Assembly: GCA_028554795.2 (NCBI GenBank)
Contig: CM068828.1
Span: forward strand, 16,934,630-16,998,629
From: Sinohyriopsis cumingii
Lineage: Eukaryota; Mollusca; Bivalvia; Unionida; Unionidae
Reading direction: 5' to 3'
DNA length: 64,000 bases
Below the pieces are notes generated by a model, which ran no database searches, had not been told where the DNA came from, and saw only the letters and a list, made by a program, of their open reading frames with translations. Positions 26,505 through 40,740 of this stretch are shown piece after piece. Within the stretch, counting starts at the first letter, position 1; each line of letters starts with the position of its first letter. Made by a program: the position numbers and the translations under genes.

Positions 26505-29500
26505 CAGAATTGCAACTGTAAGGATAGACAATGTAATTATTGCCACTGTAAGGATAAACAGTGTGAATAGGAAATGCAACTGTAAGGATAGACAATGTAA
26601 TTATTGCCACTGTAAGGATAAACAGTGTGAATAGGAAATGAAACTGTAGGGATAGACAAGGTGAATAAGAATTACAATTGCAAGGATAGTGTGAATAAGA
26701 ATTACAACTGTAAGGATAGTGTGAATAAGAATTACAACTGTAAGGATAGTGTGAATAAGAATTACAACTGTAAGGATAGTGTGAATAAGAATTACAACTG
26801 TAAGGATAGTGTGAATAAGAATTACAACTGTAAGGATAGTGTGAATAAGAATTACAGCTGTAAAGATAGTGTGAATAAGAATTACAACTGTAAGGATAGT
26901 GTGAATAAGAATTACAACTGTAAGGATAGTGTGAATAAGAATTACAACTGTAAGGACAGTGTGAATAAGAATTACAACTGTAAAGATAGTGTGAATAAGA
27001 ATTACAACTGTAAGGATAGTGTGAATAAGAATTACAACTGTAAGGACAGTCTGAATAAGAATTACAACTATAAGGATAGTGTGAATAAGAATTACAACTG
27101 TAAAGATAGTGTGAATAAGAATTACAACTGTAAGGATAGTGTGAATAAGAATTACAACTGTAAAGATAGTGTGAATAAGAATTACAACTGTAAGGATAGT
27201 GTGAATAAGAATTACAACTGTAAAGATAGTGTGAATAAGAATTACAACTGTAAGGATAGTGTAAATAAGAATTACAACTATAAGGATAGTGTGAATAAGA
27301 ATTACAACTGTAAAGATAGTGTGAATAAAAATTACAACTGTAAGGATAGTGTGAATAAGAATTACAACTGTAAGGACAGTGTGAATAAAAATTACAACTG
27401 TAAGGATAGTGTGAATAAGAATTACAACTGTAAAGATAGTGTGAATAAGAATTACAACTGTAAAGATAGTGTGAATAAGAATTACAACTGTAAGGATAGT
27501 GTGAATAAGAATTACAACTGTAAGGATAGTGTGAATAAGAATTACAACTGTAAGGATTGTGTGAATAAGAATTACAACTGTAAGGATAGTGTGAATAAGA
27601 ATTACAACTGTAAGGACAGTGTGAATAAAAATTACAACTGTAAGGATAGTGTGAATAAGAATTACAACTGTAAAGATAGTGTGAATAAGAATTACAACTG
27701 TAAAGATAGTGTGAATAAGAATTACAACTGTAAGGATAGTGTGAATAAGAATTACAACTGTAAGGATAGTGTGAATAAAAATTACAACTGTAAGGATAGT
27801 GTGAATAAGAATTACAACTGTAAGGATAGTGTGAATAAGAATTACAACTGTAAGGATAGTGTGAATAAGAATTACAACTGTAAGGATAGTGTGAATAAAA
27901 ATTACAACTGTAAAGATAGTGTGAATAAGAATTACAACTGTAAGGATAGTGTGAATAAGAATTACAACTATAAGGATAGTGTGAATAAGAATTACAACTG
28001 TAAGGATAGTGTGAATAAGAATTACAACTGTAAGGATAGTGTGAATAAGAATTACAACTGTAAAGATAGTGTGAATAAGAATTACAACTGTAAAGATAGT
28101 GTGAATTAGAATTACAACTGTAAAGATAGTGTGAATAAGAATTACAACTGTAAAGATAGTGTGAATAAGAATTACAACTGTAAGGATAGTGTGAATAATT
28201 ACAACTGTAAAGATAGTGTGAATAAAAATTACAACTGTAAGGACAGTGTGAATAAGAATTACAACTGCAAAGATAGTGTGAATAAAAATTATAACTGTAA
28301 AGATAGTGTGAATAAGAATTACAACTGTAAAGATAGTGTGAATAAGAATTACAACTGTAAAGACAGTGTGAATAAGAATTACAACTGTAAGGATAGTGTG
28401 AATAAGAATTACAACTGTAAGGATAGTGTGAATAAGAATTACAACTGTAAGGATAGTGTGAATAAGAATTACAACTGTAAGGACAGTGTGAATAAAAATT
28501 ACAACTGTAAGGATAGTGTGAATAAGAATTACAACTGTAAGGACAGTGTGAATAAAAATTACAACTGTAAAGATAGTGTGAATAAGAATTACAACTGTAA
28601 GGATAGTGTGAATAAGAATTACAACTGTAAGGATAGTGTGAATAAAAATTACAACTGTAAGGATAGTGTGAATAAAAATTACAACTGTAAGGATAGTGTG
28701 AATAAGAATTACAACTGTAAGGATTGTGTGAATAAGAATTACAACTGTAAGGATAGTGTGAATAAGAATTACAACTGTAAGGATAGTGTGAATAAGAATT
28801 ACAACTGTAAGGATAGTGTGAATAAAAATTACAACTGTAAAGATAGTGTGAATAAGAATTACAACTGTAAGGATAGTGTGAATAAGAATTACAACTATAA
28901 GGATAGTGTGAATAAGAATTACAACTGTAAGGATAGTGTGAATAAGAATTACAACTGTAAGGATAGTGTGAATAAGAATTACAACTGTAAGGATAGTGTG
29001 AATAAGAATTACAACTGTAAGGATAGTGTGAATAAGAATTACAACTGTAAGGATAGTGTGAATAAGAATTACAACTGTAAAGATAGTGTGAATTAGAATT
29101 ACAACTGTAAAGATAGTGTGAATAAGAATTACAACTGTAAAGATAGTGTGAATAAGAATTACAACTGTAAAGATAGTGTGAATTAGAATTACAACTGTAA
29201 AGATAGTGTGAATAAGAATTACAACTGTAAGGATAGTGTGAATAAGAATTACAACTGTAAAGATAGTGTGAATAAGAATTACAACTGTAAGGATAGTGTG
29301 AATAAGAATTACAACTGTAAAGATAGTGTGAATAAGAATTACAACTGTAAGGATAGTGTGAATAAGAATTACAACTGTAAAGATAGTGTGAATAAGAATT
29401 ACAACTGTAAAGATAGTGTGAATTAGAATTACAACTGTAAAGATAGTGTGAATAAGAATTACAACTGTAAAGATAGTGTGAATAAGAATTACAACTGTAA

Positions 29501-32500
29501 GGATAGTGTGAATAAGAATTACAACTGTAAAGATAGTGTGAATAAGAATTACAACTGTAAAGATAGTGTGAATTAGAATTACAACTGTAAAGATAGTGTG
29601 AATAAGAATTACAACTGTAAAGATAGTGTGAATAAAAATTACAACTGTAAGGACAGTGTGAATAAGAATTACAACTGTAAAGATAGCGTGAATAAGAATT
29701 ACAACTGTAAGGACAGTGTGAATAAGAATTACAACTGTAAGGATAGTGTGAATAAGAATTACAACTGTAAAGATAGTGTGAATAAGAATTACAACTGTAA
29801 GGATAGTGTGAATAAGAATTACAACTGTAAGGATAGTGTGAATAAAAATTACAACTGTAAGGACAGTGTGAATAAGAATTACAACTGTAAAGATAGTGTG
29901 AATAAAAATTACAACTGTAAGGATAGTGTGAATAAAAATTACAACTGTAAAGATAGAGTGAATAAGAATTACAACTGTAAGGACAGTGTGAATAAGAATT
30001 ACAACTGTAAGGATAGTGTGAATAAGAATTACAACTGTAAGGACAGTGTGAATAAGAATTACAACTGTAAGGATAGTGTGAATAAGAATTACAACTGTAA
30101 AGATAGTGTGAATAAAAATTACAACTGTAAGGATAGTGTGAATAAGAATTACAACTGTAAGGATAGTGTGAATAAGAATTACAACTGTAAGGACAGTGTG
30201 AATAAGAATTACAACTGTAAGGATAGTGTGAATAAGAATTACAACTGTAAGGATAGTGTGAATAAGAATTACAACTGTAAAGATAGTGTGAATAAGAATT
30301 ACAACGGTAAGGATAGTGTGAATAAGAATTACAACTGTAAAGATAGTGTGAATAAGAATTACAACTGTAAGGATAGTGTGAATAAGAATTACAACTGTAA
30401 AGATAGTGTGAATAAGAATTACAACTGTAAGGATAGTGTGAATAAGAATTACAACTGTAAGGATAGTGTGAATAAGAATTACAACTGTAAAGATAGTGTG
30501 AATAAGAATTACAACTGTAAGGATAGTGTGAATAAGAATTACAACTGTAAGGATAGTGTGAATAAGAATTACAACTGTATGGACAGTGTGAATAAAAATT
30601 ACAACTGTAAGGATAGTGTGAATAAGAATTACAACTGTAAAGATAGTGTGAATAAAAATTACAACTGTAAGGATAGTGTGAATAAGAATTACAACTGTAA
30701 GGATAGTGTGAATAAGAATTACAACTGTAAGGACAGTGTGAATAAGAATTACAACTGTAAGGATAGTGTGAATAAGAATTACAACTGTAAGGATAGTGTG
30801 AATAAGAATTACAACTGTAAAGATAGTGTGAATAAGAATTACAACGGTAAGGATAGTGTGAATAAGAATTACAACTGTAAAGATAGTGTGAATAAGAATT
30901 ACAACTGTAAGGATAGTGTGAATAAGAATTACAACTGTAAAGATAGTGTGAATAAGAATTACAACTGTAAGGATAGTTTGAATAAGAATTACAACTGTAA
31001 AGATAGTGTGAATAAGAATTACAACTGTAAAGATAGTGTGAATAAGAATTACAACTGTAAGGATAGTGTGAATAAGAATTACAACTGTAAGGATAGTGTG
31101 AATAAAAATTACAACTGTAAGGATAGTGTGAATAAGAATTACAACTGTAAGGATAGTGTGAATAAGAATTACAACTGTAAGGATAGTGTGAATAAGAATT
31201 ACAACTGTAAGGATAGTGTGAATAAGAATTACAACTGTAAGGATAGTGTGAATAAAAATTACAACTGTAAGGATAGTGTGAATAAAAATTACAACTGTAA
31301 GGATAGTGTGAATAAAAATTACAACTGTAAGGATAGTGTGAATAAGAATTACAACTGTAAGGATAGTGTGAATAAGAATTACAACTGTAAAGATAGTGTG
31401 AATAAGAATTACAACGGTAAGGATAGTGTGAATAAGAATTACAACTGTAAGGATAGTGTGAATAAGAATTACAACTGTAAGGACAGTGTGAATAAGAATT
31501 ACAACTGTAAAGATAGTGTGAATAAGAATTACAACTGTAAGGACAGTGTGAATAAGAATTACAACTGTAAGGATAGTGTGAATAAAAATTACAACTGTAA
31601 GGATAGTGTGAATAAGAATTACAACTGTAAAGATAGTGTGAATAAAAATTACAACTGTAAGGATAGTGTGAATAAGAATTACAACTGTAAAGATAGTGTG
31701 AATAAGAATTACAACTGTAAGGATAGTGTGAATAAAAATTACAACTGTAAGGATAGTGTGAATAAAAATTACAACTGTAAAGATAGTGTGAATAAGAATT
31801 ACAACTGTAAGGACAGTGTGAATAAGAATTACAACTGTAAGGATAGTGTGAATAAGAATTACAACTGTAAAGACAGTGTGAATAAAAATTACAACTGTAA
31901 GGATAGTGTGAATAAGAATTACAACTGTAAAGATAGTGTGAATAAGAATTACAACTGTAAGGATAGTGTGAATAAGAATTACAACTGTAAGGATAGTGTG
32001 AATAAGAATTACAACTGTAAAGATAGTGTGAATAAGAATTACAACGGTAAGGATAGTGTGAATAAGAATTACAACTGTAAAGATAGTGTGAATAAGAATT
32101 ACAACTGTAAAGATAGTGTGAATAAGAATTACAACTGTAAAGATAGTGTGAATAAGAATTACAACTGTAAGGATAGTGTGAATAAGAATTACAACTGTAA
32201 AGATAGTGTGAATAAGAATTACAACTGTAAAGATAGTGTGAATAAGAATTACAACTGTAAGGATAGTGTGAATAAGAATTACAACTGTAAGGATAGTGTG
32301 AATAAAAATTACAACTGTAAGGATAGTGTGAATAAGAATTACAACTGTAAGGATAGTGTGAATAAGAATTACAACTGTAAGGATAGTGTGAATAAGAATT
32401 ACAACTGTAAGGATAGTGTGAATAAGAATTACAACTGTAAGGATAGTGTTAATAAAAATTACAACTGTAAGGATAGTGTGAATAAAAATTACAACTGTAA

Positions 32501-35500
32501 GGATAGTGTGAATAAGAATTACAACTGTAAGGATAGTGTGAATAAGAATTACAACTGTAAAGATAGTGTGAATAAGAATTACAACGGTAAGGATAGTGTG
32601 AATAAGAATTACAACTGTAAGGATAGTGTGAATAAGAATTACAACTGTAAGGACAGTGTGAATAAGAATTACAACTGTAAAGATAGTGTGAATAAGAATT
32701 ACAACTGTAAGGATAGTGTGAATAAGAATTACAACTATAAGGATAGTGTGAATAAGAATTACAACTGTAATGATAGTGTGAATAAGAATTACAACTGTAA
32801 GGATAGTGTGAATAAGAATTACAACTGTAAGGAGAGTGTGAATAAAAATTACAACTGTAAAGATAGTGTGAATAAGAATTACAACTGTAAGGATAGTGTG
32901 AATAAGAATTACAACTGTAACGACAGTGTGAATAAGAATTACAACTGTAAAGATAGTGTGAATAAGAATTACAACTGTAAGGATAGTGTGAATAAGAATT
33001 ACAACTGTAAAGATAGTGTGAATAAGAATTACAACTGTAAGGATAGTGTGAATAAGAATTACAACTGTAAGGATAGTGTGAATAAAAATTACAACTGTAA
33101 AGATAGTGTGAATAAGAATTACAACTGTAAGGATAGTGTGAATAAGAATTACAACAATAAGGATAGTGTGAATAAGAATTACAACTGTAAGGATAGTGTG
33201 AATAAGAATTACAACTGTAAGGATAGTGTGAATAAAAATTACAACTGTAAGGATAGTGTGAATAAGAATTACAACTGTAAGGATAGTGTGAATAAGAATT
33301 ACAACTGTAAGGATAGTGTGAATAAGAATTACAACAGTAAGGATAGTGTGAATAAGAATTACAACTGTAAAGATAGTGTGAATAAGAATTACAACTGTAA
33401 AGATAGTGTGAATTAGAATTACAACTGTAAAGATAGTGTGAATAAGAATTACAACTGTAAAGATAGTGTGAATAAGAATTACAACTGTAATGATAGTGTG
33501 AATAAGAATTACAACTGTAAGGATAGTGTGAATAATTACAACTGTAAGGATAGTGTGAATAAGAATTACAACTTTAAGGATAGTGTGAATAAGAATTACA
33601 ACTGTAAGGATAGTGTGAATAAAAATTACAACTGTAAGGATAGTGTGAATAAGAATTACAACTGTAAAGATAGTGTGAATAATTACAACTGTAAGGATAG
33701 TGTGAATAAGAATTACAACTGTAAAGATAGTGTGAATAAGAATTACAACTGTAAAGATAGTGTGAATAAGAATTACAACTGTAAAGATAGTGTGAATAAG
33801 AATTACAACTGTAAGGATAGTGTGAATAAGAATTACAACTGTAAGGATAGTGTGAATAAAAATTACAACTGTAAGGATAGTGTGAATAAGAATTACAACT
33901 GTAAAGATAGTGTGAATAAGAATTACAACTGTAAGGACAGTGTGAATAAGAATTACAACTGTAAGGATAGTGTGAATAAGAATTACAACTGTAAGGATAG
34001 TGTGAATAAGAATTACAACTGTAAGGACAGTGTGAATAAGAATTACAACTGTAAGGATAGTGTGAATAAGAATTACAACTGTAAGGATAGTGTGAATAAG
34101 AATTACAACTGTAAGGATAGTGTGAATAAGAATTACAACTGTAAGGATAGTGTGAATAAGAATTACAACTGTAAGGATAGTGTGAATAAAAATTACAACT
34201 GTAAGGATAGTGTGAATAAAAATTACAACTGTAAGGATAGTGTGAATAAGAATTACAACTGTAAGGATAGTGTGAATAAGAATTACAACTGTAAAGATAG
34301 TGTGAATAAGAATTACAACGGTAAGGATAGTGTGAATAAGAATTACAACTGTAAGGATAGTGTGAATAAGAATTACAACTGTAAGGACAGTGTGAATAAG
34401 AATTACAACTGTAAAGATAGTGTGAATAAGAATTACAACGGTAAGGATAGTGTGAATAAGAATTACAACTGTAAGGATAGTGTGAATAAGAATTACAACT
34501 GTAAGGACAGTGTGAATAAGAATTACAACTGTAAAGATAGTGTGAATAAGAATTACAACTATAAGGATAGTGTGAATAAGAATTACAACTGTAATGATAG
34601 TGTGAATAAGAATTACAACTGTAAGGATAGTGTGAATAAGAATTACAACTGTAAGGAGAGTGTGAATAAAAATTACAACTGTAAAGATAGTGTGAATAAG
34701 AATTACAACTGTAAGGATAGTGTGAATAAGAATTACAACTGTAACGACAGTGTGAATAAGAATTACAACTGTAAAGATAGTGTGAATAAGAATTACAACT
34801 GTAAGGATAGTGTGAATAAGAATTACAACTGTAAAGATAGTGTGAATAAGAATTACAACTGTAAGGATAGTGTGAATAAGAATTACAACTGTAAGGATAG
34901 TGTGAATAAAAATTACAACTGTAAAGATAGTGTGAATAAGAATTACAACTGTAAGGATAGTGTGAATAAGAATTACAACAATAAGGATAGTGTGAATAAG
35001 AATTACAACTGTAAGGATAGTGTGAATAAGAATTACAACTGTAAGGATAGTGTGAATAAAAATTACAACTGTAAGGATAGTGTGAATAAGAATTACAACT
35101 GTAAGGATAGTGTGAATAAGAATTACAACTGTAAGGATAGTGTGAATAAGAATTACAACAGTAAGGATAGTGTGAATAAGAATTACAACTGTAAAGATAG
35201 TGTGAATAAGAATTACAACTGTAAAGATAGTGTGAATTAGAATTACAACTGTAAAGATAGTGTGAATAAGAATTACAACTGTAAAGATAGTGTGAATAAG
35301 AATTACAACTGTAATGATAGTGTGAATAAGAATTACAACTGTAAGGATAGTGTGAATAATTACAACTGTAAGGATAGTGTGAATAAGAATTACAACTGTA
35401 AGGATAGTGTGAATAAGAATTACAACTGTAAGGATAGTGTGAATAAAAATTACAACTGTAAGGATAGTGTGAATAAGAATTACAACTGTAAAGATAGTGT

Positions 35501-38478
35501 GAATAATTACAACTGTAAGGATAGTGTGAATAAGAATTACAACTGTAAAGATAGTGTGAATAAGAATTACAACTGTAAAGATAGTGTGAATAAGAATTAC
35601 AACTGTAAAGATAGTGTGAATAAGAATTACAACTGTAAGGATAGTGTGAATAAGAATTACAACTGTAAGGATAGTGTGAATAAGAATTACAACTGTAAGG
35701 ATAGTGTGAATAAGAATTACAACTGTAAGGACAGTCTGAATAAGAATTACAACTATAAGGATAGTGTGAATAAGAATTACAACTGTAAAGATAGTGTGAA
35801 TAAGAATTACAACTGTAAGGATAGTGTGAATAAGAATTACAACTGTAAGGATAGTGTGAATAAGAATTACAACTGTAAGGATAGTGTGAATAAGAATTAC
35901 AACTGTAAGGATAGTGTGAATAAGAATTACAACTGTAAGGATAGTGTGAATAAGAATTACAACTGTAAGGATAGTGTGAATAAGAATTACAACTATAAGG
36001 ATAGTGTGAATAAGAATTACAACTGTAAGGATAGTGTGAATAAGAATTACAACTGTAAGGATAGTGTGAATAAGAATTACAACTGTAAAGATAGTGTGAA
36101 TAAGAATTACAACTGTAAGGATAGTGTGAATAAGAATTACAACTGTAAGGATAGTGTGAATAAGAATTACAACTGTAAGGATAGTGTGAATAAGAATTAC
36201 AACTGTAAAGATAGTGTGAATAAGAATTACAACTGTAAGGATAGTGTGAATAAGAATTACAACTGTAAAGATAGTGTGAATAAGAATTACAACTGTAAGG
36301 ATAGTGTGAATAAGAATTACAACTGTAAGGATAGTGTGAATAAGAATTACAACTGTAAGGATAGTGTGAATAAGAATTACAACTGTAAAGATAGTGTGAA
36401 TAAGAATTACAACTGTAAGGACAGTGTGAATAAGAATTACAACTGTAAAGATAGTGTGAATAAGAATTACAACTGTAAGGATAGTGTGAATAAGAATTAC
36501 AACTGTAAGGATAGTGTGAATAAGAATTACAACTGTAAGGATAGTGTGAATAAGAATTACAACTGTAAAGATAGTGTGAATAAGAATTACAACTATAAGG
36601 ATAGTGTGAATAAGAATTACAACTGTAAAGATAGTGTGAATAAGAATTACAACTGTAAGGATAGTGTGAATAAGAATTACAACTGTAAGGATAGTGTGAA
36701 TAAGAATTACAACTGTAAGGATAGTGTGAATAAGAATTACAACTGTAAGGATAGTGTGAATAAGAATTACAACTGTAAGGATAGTGTGAATAAGAATTAC
36801 AACTGTAAGGATAGTGTGAATAAGAATTACAACTATAAGGATAGTGTGAATAAGAATTACAACTGTAAGGATAGTGTGAATAAGAATTACAACTGTAAGG
36901 ATAGTGTGAATAAGAATTACAACTGTAAAGATAGTGTGAATAAGAATTACAACTGTAAGGACAGTGTGAATAAAAATTACAACTGTAAGGATAGTGTGAA
37001 TAAGAATTACAACTGTAAGGATAGTGTGAATAAGAATTACAACTGTAAGGATAGTGTGAATAAGAATTACAACTGTAAGGATAGTGTGAATAAGAATTAC
37101 AACTGTAAGGATAGTGTGAATAAGAATTACAACTGTAAGGATAGTGTGAATAAGAATTACAACTGTAAGGATAGTGTGAATAAGAATTACAACTATAAGG
37201 ATAGTGTGAATAAGAATTACAACTGTAAGGATAGTGTGAATAAGAATTACAACTGTAAGGATAGTGTGAATAAGAATTACAACTGTAAGGATAGTGTGAA
37301 TAAGAATTACAACTGTAAGGATAGTGTGAACAAGAATTACAACTGTAAGGATAGTGTGAATAAGAATTACAACTGTAAGGATAGTGTGAATAAGAATTAC
37401 AACTGTAAGGATAGTGTGAATAAGAATTACAACTGTAAGGATAGTGTAAATAAGAATTACAACTATAAGGATAGTGTGAATAAGAATTACAACTGTAAGG
37501 ACAGTGTGAATAAGAATTACAACTGTAAGGATAGTGTGAATAAGAATTACAACTGTAAGGATAGTGTGAATAAGAATTACAACTGTAAGGATAGTGTGAA
37601 TAAGAATTACAACTGTAAGGATAGTGTGAATAATTACAACTGTAAGGATAGTGTGAATAAGAATTACAACTGTAAGGATAGTGTGAATAAGAATTACAAC
37701 TGTAAGGATTGTGTGAATAAGAATTACAACTGTAAAGATAGTGTGAATAAGAATTACAACGGTAAGGATAGTGTGAATAAAAATTACAACTGTAAGGATA
37801 GTGTGAATAATTACAACTGGAAGGATAGTGTGAATAATAATTACAACTGTAAGGATAGTGTGAATAAGAATTACAACTGTAAGGATAGTGTGAATAAGAA
37901 TTACAACTGTAAGGATAGTGTGAATAAGAATTACATCTGTAAAGATAGTGTGAATAAGAATTACAACGGTAAGGATAGTGTGAATAAAAATTACAACTGT
38001 AAGGATAGTGTGAATAATTACAACTGTAAGGATAGTGTGAATAAGAATTACAACTGTAAGGATAGTGTGAATAAGAATTACAACTGTAAGGATAGTGTGA
38101 ATAAGAATTACAACTGTAAAGATAGTGTGAATAAGAATTACAACGGTAAGGATAGTGTGAATAAGAATTACAACTGTAAGGACAGTGTGAATAAAAATTA
38201 CAACTGTAAGGATAGCGTGAATAGGAATTACAACTGTAAAGATAGTGTGAATAAGAATTACAACTGTAAGGATAGTGTGAATAAAAATTACAACTGTAAA
38301 GATAGTGTGAATAAGAATTACAACTATAAGGATAGTGTGAATAAAAATTACAATTGTAAGGATAGTGTGAATAAGAATTACAACTGTAAAGATAGACAAT
38401 GTGAAAAAGAATTGAAACTGTAAGTAAAGACAATACTGAATAAAAGTTACAACTGTAATGATAGACAATTTGAATAAT
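26505..38478. repeat. 12-kb satellite, 30-bp unit, about 390 copies
   Basis: The unit begins GTGTGAATAAGAATTA and ends CAACTGTAAGGATA. Common variants are AAAGATA for AAGGATA, AATAAAAATT for AATAAGAATT, and GGACAG for GGATAG. About eight 27-bp units lack three bases (GAATAATTAC). Edge units keep four extra bases (GATAGACAATGTGAAT). Because 30 is a multiple of three and the unit has few stop triplets, very long open frames appear on both strands (up to 3955 codons, minus). These are by-products of the repeat, not genes. Confidence 0.97.
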
Positions 38479-38799
38479 AACGAGCAAATACGAAACAGAA
38501 TAAAATGACTTTAGATTTCGAAAATATGTTATACAGGTATACGTGAACAGGAGTCTGTTTGAGGACAAAATTGGTCTGACTGAATTAGAGGTGATCGGGC
38601 TCGTTCGTGTCAAGAAAATAAGTTACTTATCGTGATATGTAAACAAAATTTACTCAAGCGCTGAATCAGTTAGTTGATTACATAAGAAACATTGACATTA
38701 CTTCCGAAATGGAAAAAATGAATAAAATATCACGTTTCAATCCACCTAAATGTCCCTTGATTTCCAATCTCCTTCAACTAGCAACTAGCATTTAAAGTG

Positions 38800-38995
38800 A
38801 CTCAGCATCTAGTGTGTCTTAGCATCTAATGCGACTAAGCATCTAGTGTGACTCAGCATCTAGTGTGACAGCATCTAGTGTGACACTTAGCATCTAATGT
38901 GACTTTGCATCTAACGTGACTCGGCATCTAGTGTGACTCAGCATCTAATGTGACTCAGCATCTAGTGTGACTCGGCATCTAGTGTGACTAAGGAG
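38800..38995. repeat. About 17-bp minisatellite, about 12 copies
   Basis: The unit is AGCATCTAGTGTGACTC with variants CTAATG and TTAGCATC. It lies 300 bp past the large satellite and is unrelated to it in sequence. Confidence 0.9.
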
Positions 38996-39317
38996 AAAAT
39001 AAGCTGATCGAAAATCTGGCAAATGTCTGTATTCTTCTGGATGTAATATCCAAAACAAAGTTTACCGAAAATCTGAAGAAAAAGATCTGATCGGTAAATA
39101 ATCTTTTTTAAACACACATTTTCACACGGTTGGCCATGAAATATCCATTATGACCTCAAATTTGCTTCATATTTTGGACCAACAGCGTAAGTTCTATATA
39201 AATAATAAGGACTTTCTTCTTCAACACGAATATTTTTCAGCTCGAAAGGTTGTGACACTCGTCCACCCTGTCTTTAAAGACTGGATACGTCAAAATTGTT
39301 GCTCACGTTTGTATCTG

Positions 39318-39320
<3 letters not shown>
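38996..39320. other. Intergenic, nothing recognised
   Basis: No open frame or repeat of note. Confidence 0.5.

Positions 39321-39348
<28 letters not shown>
39321..39348. repeat. Poly(A) tract
   Basis: About 28 A residues. No retroelement body is recognisable upstream. Confidence 0.9.
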
Positions 39349-39357
39349 CCTAAAATC

Positions 39358-39459
39358 ATGGTATGTTTGCATATCAGTTAACCAATAAACTTTGCTATGT
39401 CGATACTCATGTTATGTTTGCATATCAGTTAACCAATAAACTTTGCTATGTCGATACTC
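39358..39459. repeat. 51-bp direct duplication
   Basis: TATGTTTGCATATCAGTTAA and the following 30 bases occur twice in a row with one or two differences. Confidence 0.9.
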
Positions 39460-39986
39460 GAACAAATGTTCATTCCTATTAATGGGCTGGGCGAGAATGA
39501 GTTGAATTCGTTTGGTGTACATCCTTGTACAGTAGAGCTGAAGTGGATTCTTTATTCGATTTTCCAGTTAATAGGCGGTTCTGCTTTCGAATAATACGGC
39601 ACAAAGCCGTTCAACATTATATAATTTCCAGGACTGTATATCTTGTATAACGCTAAAAAAAATCTAATAGACATTGTAAAATATACTTCCATAACTTGAT
39701 GTCGTTTAGGTAAATACTTCTCCCTCCATGAGCGTTGCCTTTATAGTTTTCTTGGATACATTAATAGATATTCCCGAAAGTATAAGACGCCCGATACATT
39801 ATCAACATAACTGAATTTAATTGCAAAGCTACACCGAACAAATGCTTGTTTGGCTAGTACGACAAAATAAAAATGGAAAGCGAAAATTAGAGACACCACT
39901 TAAGACGATAACCTCTGATGTTAAGGACACGCAGAATACATTTATCCTTAAATCCATTCCTCCAACTGTTAAGTATAATAAGACAG

Positions 39987-39988
<2 letters not shown>

Positions 39989-40054
<66 letters not shown>
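39989..40054. repeat. (TA)n microsatellite
   Basis: About 32 uninterrupted TA dinucleotides; short open frames across it are artefacts. Confidence 0.95.
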
Positions 40055-40057
<3 letters not shown>

Positions 40058-40286
40058 ATGTGCGTACATAACGTTGATCAAATTCAGACAAGTCTATATC
40101 GTCGATGAAACTAACAATTTATAGTTTACATCGGTAACAATTTATTGTACAAAACCTATGAAAGATTCTTGCCAGAAGTAGATTTCTTCAAGTCAAGTGA
40201 TGGTCTGCTTGAGTGATCCTCTCTCGACTTCCTGTGAAGCTGTATTTACTTGCATTGTGATTCATAACTTTTCTTTTTACTTTCAG

Positions 40287-40740
40287 ATGAATGGTTTCAC
40301 TGGAATCATCCTTTACCAATGATTGATGCTCGATTAGCTGCAATTGGCTGTCCCAATCCATACAGCTTCACATCCGACTTAATCGGTTGCTCTGGTAGAC
40401 TTCATTCCACGATTTACAGCCTCCGACACTGTCTTTCAAACATTCCGTCGTGACCGTAATAGGCTATACTATGCTCTCAGAAACTCCTTCGATGGCCTTA
40501 AGGTATCGAATATTCTACTGAATAATAATAACATCAACTGTATTGATACTGGAGCAATTTAATGCAGTTGAGTATCGACTAAATGAACTCGATCTAAGTG
40601 GCAGCAACCCGCATGCTCTTCATACTGCTATAGGGCCATTTAATAAAATAGGAAATCACCGATAGATCTAATAACCCAATGGACTAGACAGATTTTACAA
40701 ATGCAGAGGGAGAGGATGTCCTACTTTTTCTACCCATAAT
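40287..40740 (+). pseudogene. LRR-protein pseudogene, 5' part
   Basis: A T-rich tract and TTTCAG (40281-40286) lead directly into ATGAATGGTTTCACTGG, paralleling the acceptor and start of the intact LRR gene at 47670. The next 450 bases align with that gene's signal peptide, LRR N-cap and first repeats (for example GTATCGAATATTCTACTGAA, and ATGCAGAGGGAGAGGATGTC against its GAGGGAGAGGACGTTC). Frame changes and stops are frequent and similarity fades after about 40740. It is a truncated paralogue in the same orientation, 7.4 kb upstream. Confidence 0.85.

Noticed and set aside
26601-38468. 3955-codon minus-strand ORF and the long plus-strand ORFs in the satellite
   Set aside because: They follow directly from a 30-bp unit with few stop triplets; several frames on both strands are open at once, and there is no start context, domain or codon bias.
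26505-38478. CRISPR-like array
   Set aside because: Units are contiguous with no unique spacers, and the window is animal DNA.
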